Source: an uncultured Pseudomonadota bacterium
GTDB taxonomy: Bacteria > Pseudomonadota > Gammaproteobacteria > Steroidobacterales > Steroidobacteraceae
Length of the DNA stretch: 46,260 nucleotides
Assembly: GCA_903884235.1 (NCBI GenBank)
Contig: CAISEB010000019.1
Location: 1 to 46,260 of the forward strand
Direction: 5' to 3'
The translations under genes were made by a program, and so were the position numbers. The notes under the pieces were generated by a model, which was not told the origin of the DNA, did not search any database, and worked only from the letters and a program-made list of their open reading frames with translations. Numbering within the stretch: the stretch's first letter is position 1; each line of letters starts with the position of its first letter. Below are positions 5,825 through 13,826 of the stretch, piece after piece.

Positions 5825-7935
5825 AACCGCTGTTCGAGTTCCTGGCTGACCCGGACTTGTTCGGCGCGACGTTTGCCGGGCCTAGCTATTCGGCCTGGCG
5901 GACGGTCGCGAAGATCCTGGACGGGCTGCCGCTCGATGCTGGCGAGCTGGAGCTGTACCGAGCGATCACGGGGCGGGATGCGCCACCGAGCGAGGCGTTC
6001 ACCGAGGCTTACATCATCAAGCCGCGCCGGGCCGGTGGCACGCAGTTCGCGGCGGCCCTGGCGCTGCACAGCGCGCTGACGGACCAGCGGGCGAAGCTCG
6101 GCCCTGGTGAGGTCTCGGTCACAGCTCTGATCGCGGTCGACCGACGCCAGGCACGCCAGGCGCTCGGATACGTCAAGGGACTGATCGCTGGCTCGCCGAT
6201 GATCGCGGCGGAGGTGACGAGCGAGACGCGGGAGAGCATCGAGTTTCGGCATGCGGCAAGGCTCGAGATTCACACCGCGAGCTTTCGCAGCACGCGCGGC
6301 TTCTCGTTCGCCGCAGTGGTGCTCGATGAAATGGCGTTCTTCCGCAGCGACGAGTCGGCGAACCCGGACACCGAGCTGGTGCGCGCAGTTCGGCCTGGTC
6401 TCGCCAACCTGGGCGGCCGGCTGCTCGGCCTGTCATCGCCGCACGCGAAGCGCGGGCATCTGTACGAGATGCACCGCGAGCACTTCGGCAAGGATTCGGA
6501 CGTGCTGGTGCTCCAGGCGTCGCACTCGATCCTGAACCCGACCATCAGCCAGAAGATTATCGACCGGGCGATGCGCGAGGACCCGATCGCCGCGCGATCC
6601 GAATGGTTCGGCGAGTTCCGCAGCGACGTGTCGCAGTTCCTCGATGACGAGCTGGTCGACCAGGCAATCGTCGAGCGCCGGCGCGAGCTGCCAGCCAGGG
6701 CGGGCGTGATCTACCGCGGCTTCGTCGACCCGTCCGGTGGCCGGCACGATGCGATGACGTTCGGCATTGCGCACGCGGAAGGGGAGCGAATCGTCCTCGA
6801 TCGCCTGCTGGTGCGCGCGCCGCCGTTCGCGCCCGAGCGGGTAGTCGCCGAGTTCGCGGCGGTCGCTGCCGAGTTCGGGCTGTCGAGCGTCACCGGCGAC
6901 GCATACGCGGGCGAGTGGGTCGTGGCCGCATTCTCCAGCGCCGGCCTTCGGTATGAGCCCGCCGAGGCTGACAAAAGTTCGATCTTCCTCGAGACGCTGC
7001 CGCTGTTCACGCAGGATCGGCTCGAGCTGCTCGACGTGCCGGTGCTCTCAACGCAGCTGCGTCTGCTCGAGCGCAAGCCGCGGGCGAACGGTCGGGCGGA
7101 CCTCGTGGATCACCCGCCCCGCGGGAACGACGACGCAGCCAATGCCGCGCTCGGCGCCGCGTGGCTGGTGGCCCGCCAGGCGGAGCGCCAATCTGTGATT
7201 GACCCCGAGTTGGCGATCGCCGCGACCCAGCGACCGGCTCCTGACGTGCGATTCGCGCCGCGCATCCTTGGCGCGGTGGTCGACGGCGACCGGTTGCAGA
7301 TTGCCAGGCGCCTCGGGCGGCTCGCGCTCGCGCCGATGAGCGAAACCGGCAATCCGCTGCACCTGGCGGGCCTCATCGCGGCCGAGGCCAGCCGGTGGAC
7401 CGCGTTCGCGATCTACGTCGCCGACTCCTCGCCAGGGCAGCCCGTCCTGGCCGCATTGCGCAGCCTCGGCTATTCGGTGTTCGCGGTCGACCTGTTTGGC
7501 GATGCGTACCGCGGCAACTTCGGAGACCTGCGCACCGAACTCGCGTTCAAGCTGGCTGACTGGCTGCCGCACGCGAGCGTGCCGGCCGCACTACTGCATG
7601 ACCTCTCCGCGATCGGATTCACGACGCGCCGCGGCACGCCCGAGCTGCTCGAGTCGGCGATCGGCGTCGTGGACGCGCTCGCGGTCACGCTCCTCGACCG
7701 CAGCAGCTACCAGGACCCGCGCACCGTCATGCAAAGCACAAACATCACGCGCGCGATCAGCGACGACGGCCGATATGGCGGGAGCACAGCTCCACGGCCA
7801 GCGTCCGGCCTCGTGCGTCCGTACCACCTCGGAGACCTCGAGCCTTCGCTCGAGCGCGACGGCTGGAGCCGCTGTTTGCCCGCCGAGGAAGGTTCGCGCT
7901 CGCTGACTGATTACGACGTTTTGAGTCGAGACTGA
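5821..7935 (+). CDS. Large-terminase-like protein with altered Walker A and extra C-terminal module
   Basis: The first 450 of 704 residues follow the phage large-terminase plan. Walker A position is 67-74 (KPRRAGGT), Walker B is VVLDEMAFF (D169-E170), a coupling segment is LLGLSSPHAKRGHLYEM, and the RNase H-type nuclease has D303 (FVDPSGG), D360 (VTGDAYAGEW) and D437/D438 (RGNDDAANA). The usual Walker A reads GRRxGKS; here Lys is Gly (G73), a loss that should weaken ATP binding unless K67 substitutes. Residues about 525-625 add a second piece resembling the end of a terminase nuclease fold (NFGDLRTELAFKLADWL, LLHDLSAIGF, VVDALAVTLL) without clear catalytic acids. Family members are usually near 450-500 residues. 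GTG start overlaps the upstream stop. Confidence 0.75.
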   Translation: MKPLFEFLADPDLFGATFAGPSYSAWRTVAKILDGLPLDAGELELYRAITGRDAPPSEAFTEAYIIKPRRAGGTQFAAALALHSALTDQRAKLGPGEVSVTALIAVDRRQARQALGYVKGLIAGSPMIAAEVTSETRESIEFRHAARLEIHTASFRSTRGFSFAAVVLDEMAFFRSDESANPDTELVRAVRPGLANLGGRLLGLSSPHAKRGHLYEMHREHFGKDSDVLVLQASHSILNPTISQKIIDRAMREDPIAARSEWFGEFRSDVSQFLDDELVDQAIVERRRELPARAGVIYRGFVDPSGGRHDAMTFGIAHAEGERIVLDRLLVRAPPFAPERVVAEFAAVAAEFGLSSVTGDAYAGEWVVAAFSSAGLRYEPAEADKSSIFLETLPLFTQDRLELLDVPVLSTQLRLLERKPRANGRADLVDHPPRGNDDAANAALGAAWLVARQAERQSVIDPELAIAATQRPAPDVRFAPRILGAVVDGDRLQIARRLGRLALAPMSETGNPLHLAGLIAAEASRWTAFAIYVADSSPGQPVLAALRSLGYSVFAVDLFGDAYRGNFGDLRTELAFKLADWLPHASVPAALLHDLSAIGFTTRRGTPELLESAIGVVDALAVTLLDRSSYQDPRTVMQSTNITRAISDDGRYGGSTAPRPASGLVRPYHLGDLEPSLERDGWSRCLPAEEGSRSLTDYDVLSRD

Positions 7936-7952
7936 AAACAGGAGATCAGAAC

Positions 7953-8234
7953 ATGCCCTCGCTTTTCGTCGATGAAATCACAATCGCGCCCGACGGCAGC
8001 TCGTCGCTCGTTCGCACGCAGGAGTTACAGCTCGATGCTGGCCCCGTGCTGTCGGAGCCGTTCGCGGCGCAGACCGATCGGCTCGACCTGCGCTCCGACG
8101 CGGCTTGCTCGGTCGCGGTCGGGATGGCTCCCGGCGCCGTGGCTTCGGGCGTGCCGGTCGGTCCGGGTTCACCCACCTCAATTCAGCTCGACCGCACCAC
8201 AGGCTGGCGGGCGGCTGCACTCGCGATCGTTTGA
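7953..8234 (+). CDS. Small unknown protein downstream of terminase, possibly structural
   Basis: A 93-residue protein with a good ribosome binding site (AGGAG at 7941-7945). The segment RLDLRSDAACSVAVGMAPGA followed by Gly/Pro/Ser-rich turns resembles small beta-rich phage head or decoration proteins, whose genes often follow the terminase. The similarity is in composition and pattern only, so the role is uncertain. Confidence 0.55.
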   Translation: MPSLFVDEITIAPDGSSSLVRTQELQLDAGPVLSEPFAAQTDRLDLRSDAACSVAVGMAPGAVASGVPVGPGSPTSIQLDRTTGWRAAALAIV

Positions 8235-8254
8235 CCACCACAGGAGATTTTCAG

Positions 8255-8764
8255 ATGAGCAAATCGAAAGGCATTGTTGGAACGCCGGTCAACTTCATCG
8301 GTCCGGCCGGTGCAGCTCTCGGCAACGCAGAAGGCCGCACGCCGGGCGTTCCGGCGGGATACAGCGGCACCGTTAATCGGCAGTTCGAGGGCGATCAGTC
8401 GCAGCAGCTGAACCCGCGCTCGGGCACGCCGTTGCAGGACCGAGACAGCAATCCGGACCAGTACATGCGCATAGCCTCCAGTGGTCGTTACGGCGTGAGT
8501 CCCGGCGCCGGCGGAGTCGACATGAACAATCCGAATTCCAACGGCAACGGCGTCGCGTTCGACAAAATCAATCGCGCCAAGGACTACACGCCGTACAACG
8601 CGCCGGCGATGGACTCCCCCGTGCGGGACGGCAAGCAGATGCCGCTGCCGGATGCCTCGATCAAGACGAACGCAATCCGCAACGGCGTGGGCGAATCCTT
8701 CGCAGCCAACGAGGCGACGCCGGACCAGCTCGTGAAGGTCGGCGGTGTGATGTCGCGGGATTGA
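8255..8764 (+). CDS. Unknown Gly/Asn/Pro-rich protein
   Basis: A 169-residue hydrophilic protein with many Gly, Asn, Pro and Asp (for example GVDMNNPNSNGNGVAF), no membrane segment and few bulky hydrophobics, so it may be largely disordered or an extended structural protein. The ATG at 8255 follows AGGAG (8242-8246). The frame is open upstream but that overlaps the previous gene in another frame. I do not recognise a family. Position after the terminase-like gene makes a virion or packaging accessory role possible. Confidence 0.6.
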   Translation: MSKSKGIVGTPVNFIGPAGAALGNAEGRTPGVPAGYSGTVNRQFEGDQSQQLNPRSGTPLQDRDSNPDQYMRIASSGRYGVSPGAGGVDMNNPNSNGNGVAFDKINRAKDYTPYNAPAMDSPVRDGKQMPLPDASIKTNAIRNGVGESFAANEATPDQLVKVGGVMSRD

Positions 8765-8949
8765 CTCGTGCGCAGCCCGCCTGGCGCACGCTGACGGTCG
8801 GGGAGTGGTTCCTGACCGTCGGCCCGAGAGTGCGCGGGCGGTGCTGGCTGCTGGTCTATCGCGGCTCGATCGTGGCGGCCGGGCACTCGTTCCGCGAGCT
8901 GCTCCGGTGTGCGATCCGCAACGGCGTCGAGCGCATCCGTCAGGGCTGA
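8761..8949 (+). CDS. Small unknown protein, TTG start overlapping upstream stop
   Basis: A 62-residue basic protein with two tryptophan/leucine-rich segments (WRTLTVGEWFLTVGPRVRG, CWLLVYRGSIVAAGHSFREL) that look like a small beta sheet and a helix. The start is inferred as TTG at 8761, overlapping the preceding stop (TTGA). There is no other start with a better site. Function unknown. Confidence 0.5.
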   Translation: MTRAQPAWRTLTVGEWFLTVGPRVRGRCWLLVYRGSIVAAGHSFRELLRCAIRNGVERIRQG

Positions 8950-9041
8950 ATATGACAACGCCCCGGCAGGGCGGAGCGTGTTCCCCAGTATACCAAAACG
9001 CCATATTCGGCGCTCGGGTAGGATTGGGCTGGAGGTTCGCT

Positions 9042-9686
9042 ATGAACAGCAAAGCGCCCGGCCCGACTGGCTTCAAAGTCCGGCAGCTCCTCACCAAAGT
9101 CAGAACACTCGCGCTCAACTCACCGCTCGCAAAGCGGCTGCTGGCCAACTCGATGCCGCTGCCCGCCGACGCGCCGGTGAGTCCGGAGGACGTGCGGGAC
9201 CTGACACCCGAACGTGCGCTCGCAATGGTCGAGGCTCTCGATCCGGCTGCGAGCTGGAGCTTCTACGCTCAGCTCCCGGTATCCACTCAGGAATTCATCG
9301 CGGCGAAGGTCAGCACTAAGCGGTGGGGCTCGTTGCTCATCAACGAGATCCACGCACAAGCCATCGCGAGCGCGAAGGCGCCAGCGACGGCGCAACCGAC
9401 TGCCGTACGCCTGCGTGCCGGATCGATTGAGTTCAAACGGATGCCGGTTACGTGCCGCGGCTGCGGGTGGCACGGCGTCGGGAGCGACACGAAGGTCAGC
9501 GAGCTATTCGATAGCGGCATCACCGAGCACGTCTGCCCGGCATGCGCTGCGGACATCGCGATCACCACCTGGCCGACTCTCGCTGAATATCACGCGCACT
9601 GGAATGAGTTGAGCGGAGCCGAGCGCGAGTACGTGTTCCTCATCGAGAAGGCAAGCCACGAGTCAGAGGCCAAGCCTTCGCACTGA
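9042..9686 (+). CDS. Unknown protein with C-terminal zinc-ribbon-like motif
   Basis: A 214-residue protein. The N-terminal two thirds are helical with no recognised family (RQLLTKVRTLALNSPLAKRL, then LTPERALAMVEALDP). The C-terminal part has two CxxC pairs, CRGCGW and CPACAA, about 30 residues apart, the spacing of a zinc ribbon. Such modules bind nucleic acid or protein partners. The ATG at 9042 follows GGAGG (9031-9035), a strong site, after a 92-base gap, so this gene may start a new transcript. Confidence 0.65.
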   Translation: MNSKAPGPTGFKVRQLLTKVRTLALNSPLAKRLLANSMPLPADAPVSPEDVRDLTPERALAMVEALDPAASWSFYAQLPVSTQEFIAAKVSTKRWGSLLINEIHAQAIASAKAPATAQPTAVRLRAGSIEFKRMPVTCRGCGWHGVGSDTKVSELFDSGITEHVCPACAADIAITTWPTLAEYHAHWNELSGAEREYVFLIEKASHESEAKPSH

Positions 9687-9728
9687 ACGGCTGCGAAGCT
9701 GATCGCGAACAGACATGGAGGTGCGACC

Positions 9729-9944
9729 GTGAATGACCGCGAGTTCTGGCTGGTCGGTGATGACCCCGCCTCGATCGACGATGGCACGCTGGGCGTGCGG
9801 TTCTTCCCGGACGGCACCAGGCCGGTGACGCCTTCCTCGATCCGGGCCGAAGGTGAGCGGATCTCAGAGGCCGACTGGTCCGCCAGGGTGGTCGCTCGCC
9901 GCGCTTCGATCGCAGCCGGGAAAGCGTCCAAGGCCGGAACTTAG
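9729..9944 (+). CDS. Small unknown protein
   Basis: A 71-residue acidic-then-basic protein (REFWLVGDDPASIDDG at the start, RASIAAGKASKAGT at the end). Start is GTG 9729 with GGAGGTG just upstream (9718-9724), a strong site, so the frame is likely real despite its size. No family recognised. Directly after its stop a 7-bp stem (TTGCCGC / GCGGCAA, 9949-9970) could be a weak transcription end, but it lacks a T-run. Confidence 0.5.
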   Translation: MNDREFWLVGDDPASIDDGTLGVRFFPDGTRPVTPSSIRAEGERISEADWSARVVARRASIAAGKASKAGT

Positions 9945-10125
9945 ATCGTTGCCGCCTGATACCGCGGCAATGGCCGGTGGGCGACTGAGTTTCCGAATCT
10001 AATGAGTGAAGCGCACGGTTAAACGTTGCGACCGTCTTGTGTTCGCCACGCGTTTCAAACGTGCCTGGTGGGGCGAATGTGCCAAAGCGAAGTTTTGCCG
10101 CGCTCGGCGATTGAGGTTTTCCAGA

Positions 10126-11256
10126 ATGGTTGAGCGACGCCGGCCTCTGTTTCTGCCACGCCCCCCGGAGGGTTGTGACGACGCGTACCGCGTACTGTGT
10201 CAACCGAGCAGTCCCCGCTCCGTCTGCGCGCGGGAGCTATGCGAGGAATTCTGGACCGATTTCCGCGACCTCGCGGACGCAGCCTTCCTGGATCGCCTTC
10301 CCTTCGAGTTCCACCAGCGCTGGTTCGAGATGTACTTGGGTACGGCGCTGCGCCGCGCCGGGCTAGATGTTTCGGCGCGGAAGCCCGGCCCGGACTTGCA
10401 AGTGCTGCACGGGGAGCAGCGCATCCATATCGAGGCGATCGCTCCTAGCGCCGGAAACCCACTGCATGCGGACGCCGTACCGGAGCCCGTGTACCGAGAT
10501 GCAGACGGCGAACTGATTGCTGTGCAAGTGCCACACGACCAAATCACGCTTCGAATCGCGCACGCCTTCCGTGCGAAGGCCGGCGTGTTCGACCGTTACA
10601 GGCAGAGAGCCTATGTGCGGGAAGGGGAGCGGTGCATTATCGCAATCAATCTTCGAGCGATCCCGCACGCGTGGGCGGACGCCGCCGAGTGCTGGTATCG
10701 CGCGCTCTACGGCGTCGGAGATCGGTTCGTGGCAATCGATCCTGCCGGCGGCGCGATCACGGCCGGGCGCAATCACCGAGCACTACTCCATCGTGTGGGA
10801 GGGGCAGCGGAAGACGTCGCTCCGCTACTGCGACAGGAGAACTGCTTGATTTCTGGCGTCCTGGGGTCGTCTGCCGACGTGGGCAACGTCCCGAATCTGC
10901 CTGGCGATGACTTCATGCTCATGCCCCACGCATCGCCGAATGCTCCGTACCCACAAGGACTGTTGCATCTCGGAGGAGAATTGGTGCTTCACGCGGACGG
11001 TGGCGAACGGTGGAATGTGGAGGCCATTGACTACGGCGCCCACGAGACGCGCGGGCCGGAGCCGATCGTGGCGGAGTTGGACGGCGTGGCAATCGAGGGG
11101 GAATGGGCGGTCGAAGGGCGGATTCTTTCCGTCAGCGTAGGTGGGTCGCACTGTGACGTTCCTCTGGCTGGAGGAGACAACCCAGAGGAGTCGGCTCGAG
11201 CTATCGCAATCGAGATCGCACGCGCTCGCGGGTCGCGGGGGGAGACGCGAGAGTGA
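10126..11256 (+). CDS. Possible PD-(D/E)xK-fold protein, first gene of a three-gene cassette
   Basis: A 376-residue protein. The segment around residues 60-110 reads FHQRWFEMYLGTALRRAGL, then KPGPDLQV, then RIHIEAIAPSAG. A helical Glu (E68), a Pro-Asp (D90) and a beta-strand Glu (E103) follow the order of PD-(D/E)xK nucleases, but the final Lys is replaced (IEAIA), so catalysis is doubtful. The C-terminal 150 residues contain repeated beta-like stretches of unknown kind. I chose ATG 10126 (TTGAGG upstream) over an in-frame GTG at 10006. Its stop overlaps the next start (GTGA). This starts an accessory cassette unlike the packaging genes before it; a defence or toxin role is possible but unproven. 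Confidence 0.6.
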   Translation: MVERRRPLFLPRPPEGCDDAYRVLCQPSSPRSVCARELCEEFWTDFRDLADAAFLDRLPFEFHQRWFEMYLGTALRRAGLDVSARKPGPDLQVLHGEQRIHIEAIAPSAGNPLHADAVPEPVYRDADGELIAVQVPHDQITLRIAHAFRAKAGVFDRYRQRAYVREGERCIIAINLRAIPHAWADAAECWYRALYGVGDRFVAIDPAGGAITAGRNHRALLHRVGGAAEDVAPLLRQENCLISGVLGSSADVGNVPNLPGDDFMLMPHASPNAPYPQGLLHLGGELVLHADGGERWNVEAIDYGAHETRGPEPIVAELDGVAIEGEWAVEGRILSVSVGGSHCDVPLAGGDNPEESARAIAIEIARARGSRGETRE

Positions 11257-12002
11257 ACGAGTTGACCAAGGTGACTACCGCAGACCCACACTGGCAGCGC
11301 GAGCTCCCAATATTCACGCGGTTCCTTGCGTGCGTTCCAGACCTCGGAGTACGTGCCGATTCCATTCGTCGCGGCACGGGCTTCGACGCTGCGTGCACCA
11401 CCGACGCCGGAGCGGAGCTGGCGTTCGAGCTTACCGAGATCACCGACCAGCCGCTCGCAGCGGCAATGACGCCCCTCCTTGAGGTTCCGGTGCTGCTCAA
11501 CGACCGGCTGCGTGCGGGTGCCGATTCCGACTCGCGCGCGATTCAGCAGCGGTACGCTCACCACGATATCGCCGTGACCCTCTGCCCTGGCGCAGGCGTG
11601 CGCGCTGTCCGGCGCGTAGTTCCAAGGTTCTTCGCCTGGTTGGCCGCAAGCGACCCGAGGGTAGTTGCCGCGTCCGAGCCGCCGGTGGAGCTGCGGCATG
11701 TAATCCGGCGCGTCGATCCGCGATACGTTCCGGGTATTAGCGGTCTGTGCTTCCACGTTCCTGCCGGCCGCGCGATATGGATTGGCGAGGAGTCGGTGGC
11801 GACGATCCGCGCGAAGTTCGAAAAGGACTACCCGCGCGGAATTGGTTTACAGCTACTAGCCTACTTCCACCGACAGCCCGCTCGGCCGGACGCCGTGGCC
11901 AATGTTTGCGCCTTCCTCGATTCGGTCATGCCCGACGAGTCTTTCGAGCGCGTCTGGATCTACGACGACCCCGAACGGCGGGTTCTACTTCGCCATCCCT
12001 GA
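11253..12002 (+). CDS. Unknown protein, second gene of the cassette
   Basis: A 249-residue protein whose GTG start overlaps the preceding stop, implying translational coupling. The segment GFDAACTTDAGAELAFELTE has an Asp followed by a strand with ExxE, loosely like the nuclease-like core seen in its upstream neighbour, so the pair could be distant relatives or partners. The C-terminus has an aromatic-rich strand (ERVWIYDDPERRVLL). No named family recognised. Confidence 0.6.
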   Translation: MNELTKVTTADPHWQRELPIFTRFLACVPDLGVRADSIRRGTGFDAACTTDAGAELAFELTEITDQPLAAAMTPLLEVPVLLNDRLRAGADSDSRAIQQRYAHHDIAVTLCPGAGVRAVRRVVPRFFAWLAASDPRVVAASEPPVELRHVIRRVDPRYVPGISGLCFHVPAGRAIWIGEESVATIRAKFEKDYPRGIGLQLLAYFHRQPARPDAVANVCAFLDSVMPDESFERVWIYDDPERRVLLRHP

Positions 12003-12022
12003 AACTTTGTGAGGGCGGCCAA

Positions 12023-12547
12023 ATGAGCGACGATCTGCAGAACTTCCGAGCGTGGTACGTGGCAGCCCTTGAGTCGCTTTATCCGAGTCGCGATGCCGGC
12101 ATCGCCACGCTGATGATCTCCTTGCCGTTGCTCGAGCGATATCTGCGACAGCGGACAGGGCTCACTCCAGAGCAGAGCTTGGATGACCGCTGCATGGACA
12201 CGCTGCGGACGATCTTCCCTGAAATTCCTGACGCCGATACCGCCAGGAGTTTCTGGGCGGTTTACCGCAATGGATTCCTGCACCAAGCGACGCTTTCTCA
12301 GCGAACTCGTCGAGGCAACGCCCTGCCTGAGGGCTCGCTGACACATGACGTGGAATTGGCGGTGACGGTGCAACCGGATGGCAGCTTCGTCCTTCACCCC
12401 GTCCTATTCAGTCGGCGGGTCGTCCTCGCGATAGAATCTGACTTCCTCGTCTTTGCGGCAGTTGGAACGACAGCGCCTCAACTGCCGAGAGTCGTCCCGT
12501 CAACGTTATTGGGCACGTCTCAAATTGTCCTGAGCACAAAAGCATGA
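12023..12547 (+). CDS. HEPN-like protein (RNxxxH motif), third gene of the cassette
   Basis: A 174-residue protein with a helical N-terminal half. Helix 1 is FRAWYVAALESLY, followed by LLERYLRQRTGL, and then FWAVYRNGFLHQATL, which contains R82-N-G-F-L-H87. That is exactly the RNxxxH pattern of HEPN domains, many of which are metal-independent RNases or antitoxin-partnered toxins. The C-terminal part (residues 110-174) is beta-rich and may be a separate domain. It lies 20 bases after the second cassette gene, with a GAGGGCGG site. A catalytic HEPN function is an inference from one motif plus helical context. Confidence 0.55.
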   Translation: MSDDLQNFRAWYVAALESLYPSRDAGIATLMISLPLLERYLRQRTGLTPEQSLDDRCMDTLRTIFPEIPDADTARSFWAVYRNGFLHQATLSQRTRRGNALPEGSLTHDVELAVTVQPDGSFVLHPVLFSRRVVLAIESDFLVFAAVGTTAPQLPRVVPSTLLGTSQIVLSTKA

Positions 12548-12639
12548 CGCCCACGGCTGACCACGCTATTGGTTGCGCGGCCTATTGCAGGCGCCGCCGC
12601 TAGGAGGCGGGCCACTTAGACCTATCCGGGAGAGGGAAT

Positions 12640-13140
12640 ATGAAGGTTTGGCGCTTGGCGATTCCGTTCGCAGCATTAATTCTAGTTAACTCGGAAGCTT
12701 GTTTTTCTGACGAGCTTAAGGCGGGAATTCTTCTCAAATCGATCGACCACCTTCACAGCCTGACCCAGATTTCAAAGGAGCTTACGCAGTCAGCCGAGAA
12801 CATAACGGAGATGACTGGCAGGTCTAGTTGCGACCGGGCATGGTTAGCGGCACAAAACGCTGTTCACGCCGCGACAGGTGGGATGAATGCCGTTGATTCG
12901 GTGGTCGGACCGCTACTGATTCTCGCCGGCATGAAGGCCGCGGAGGACCAAAAGCTCGCTGAAAACGTGGTCGGCTTCGAGATCAACACCGCGCTACCGG
13001 TAGTCGAAAATGCCATTGCGCAGGTGAACAATTCGGCGGCGACGATCACCTCTCCATCGGTCGCCCTAGAGGTCCAGCGGGCGAGGGATACGCTCATCAA
13101 AGCCCGTGACGAGCTTAAGAAAGCGCAGTCAGACCTTTAG
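12640..13140 (+). CDS. Exported protein of unknown function
   Basis: A 166-residue protein with an N-terminal signal peptide: basic MKVWR, hydrophobic LAIPFAALILV, then a polar cleavage region near NSEACFSDE. Cysteine follows but the residues before it do not make a clean lipobox, so secretion to the periplasm is likelier than lipidation. The mature part is alpha-helical and Ala/Asn-rich with two cysteines (SSCDRAWLAAQ) and ends in a charged helix (RARDTLIKARDELKKAQSDL). Base composition looks less GC-rich than the host genes, suggesting transfer. Preceded by GGGAGAGGG. Confidence 0.65.
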   Translation: MKVWRLAIPFAALILVNSEACFSDELKAGILLKSIDHLHSLTQISKELTQSAENITEMTGRSSCDRAWLAAQNAVHAATGGMNAVDSVVGPLLILAGMKAAEDQKLAENVVGFEINTALPVVENAIAQVNNSAATITSPSVALEVQRARDTLIKARDELKKAQSDL

Positions 13141-13168
13141 CAGCATTCAAGAGGGCGGGGACGAAAGT

Positions 13169-13182
13169 GCGGACCGGTCCGC
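13169..13182. repeat. Perfect 14-bp palindrome GCGGACCGGTCCGC
   Basis: The 90-base gap between two convergent genes holds this perfect dyad with no loop and no T-run, so it is not a standard terminator. It could be a protein site or chance in GC-rich DNA. Confidence 0.4.
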
Positions 13183-13230
13183 CGAGTCCCGGATCACGTC
13201 GCAGAAGGCGCCGCACGATCGAGTGGTGCC

Positions 13231-13611
13231 TCACCGAAACTTAGTGACAGAGATCGGAACTCCAGCCAGCAGCGGATTCGACCATTGGCCCGTCACGGGC
13301 TCGGTAATCCCTGAGCTTGTCACTACGCGGTAGCAACTCGCTCCGGGGAATATCGCGAGCGCAATAGCCGGGTCACCGAGCTGCTCTGTGCGGGCGGGTT
13401 TGCCACGGGCGGCTGGTTTGCGGCGGTGCCCTTTCAGGGAATCGCCGATGGTCGCCGTCCACTCCTCGCCGCTGTGAGTCCAGGTGATGGAGTAAATGCG
13501 CTCCGCAATTGGCAAGGGGTGCCAGTCACATCGCCGAGCGTAATCGGCGTACGCGGCTTCCTTTTGGTCCGGCGCTGCGCCTGGTACGAAGAATTCTGGG
13601 GGGCTTTCCAT
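13231..13611 (-). CDS. Conserved hypothetical protein at the right end of the island
   Basis: A 126-residue protein, starting MESPPEFFVPGAAPDQKEAA. It has a pattern I associate with a family of short unknown proteins in proteobacterial mobile regions: ERIYSITWTHSGEEWTATIG, then DPAIALAIFPGASCYRVVT, then WSNPLLAGVPISVTKF. The alternating hydrophobic strands suggest a small beta-barrel-like fold. The frame is open upstream to 13875 but the conserved-looking part starts at the ATG 13611-13609. It is the only leftward gene in the island and lies next to the inferred attachment site. No function known. Confidence 0.65.
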   Translation of the reverse strand: MESPPEFFVPGAAPDQKEAAYADYARRCDWHPLPIAERIYSITWTHSGEEWTATIGDSLKGHRRKPAARGKPARTEQLGDPAIALAIFPGASCYRVVTSSGITEPVTGQWSNPLLAGVPISVTKFR

Positions 13612-13796
13612 GCCTGGCTCCGCAGGTGATCGCGGGCCAATTGTCCCACGGCGTTTGAAGAGCGGGACGTGTTTCCAAATCTGTTTCCAATCTGAAGGAA
13701 GTAGACCGTATCGAACCGTAACAAACGGGGGAAGGAGACCTGCTAAGACTCTGATTTGCCGAGGTTCGATTCGGTCACTTACGACATTCCCCGGCC

Positions 13797-13826
13797 TGCA
13801 AATCCGTGTACGCCGGTTCGATTCCG
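13797..13826 (+). other. tRNA-Cys 3' fragment, inferred attR of the island
   Basis: Thirty bases match the stretch of a bacterial tRNA-Cys from the GCA anticodon (TGCAAATCCG) through the variable region to the T-arm (CGCCGGTTCGATTCCG). No 5' half, D-arm or matching acceptor stem is present, so this is not a tRNA gene. Phage-type integrases use exactly this 3' part of tRNA genes as att core. The fragment reads left to right, so the element should lie to its left and the intact tRNA-Cys beyond the left edge of the window, next to the integrase. The direct repeat itself cannot be seen here. Confidence 0.65.

Noticed and set aside
9949-9970. 7-bp stem TTGCCGC / GCGGCAA as a terminator
   Set aside because: Eight-base loop and no T-run; too weak to call separately.
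13741-13790. Possible second tRNA-like fragment (GCTAAGACTC ... GGTTCGATTCGG)
   Set aside because: A T-loop-like GGTTCGATTC is present, but the flanking bases do not pair as a T-stem and no tRNA type fits, so I keep only the tRNA-Cys fragment that follows.
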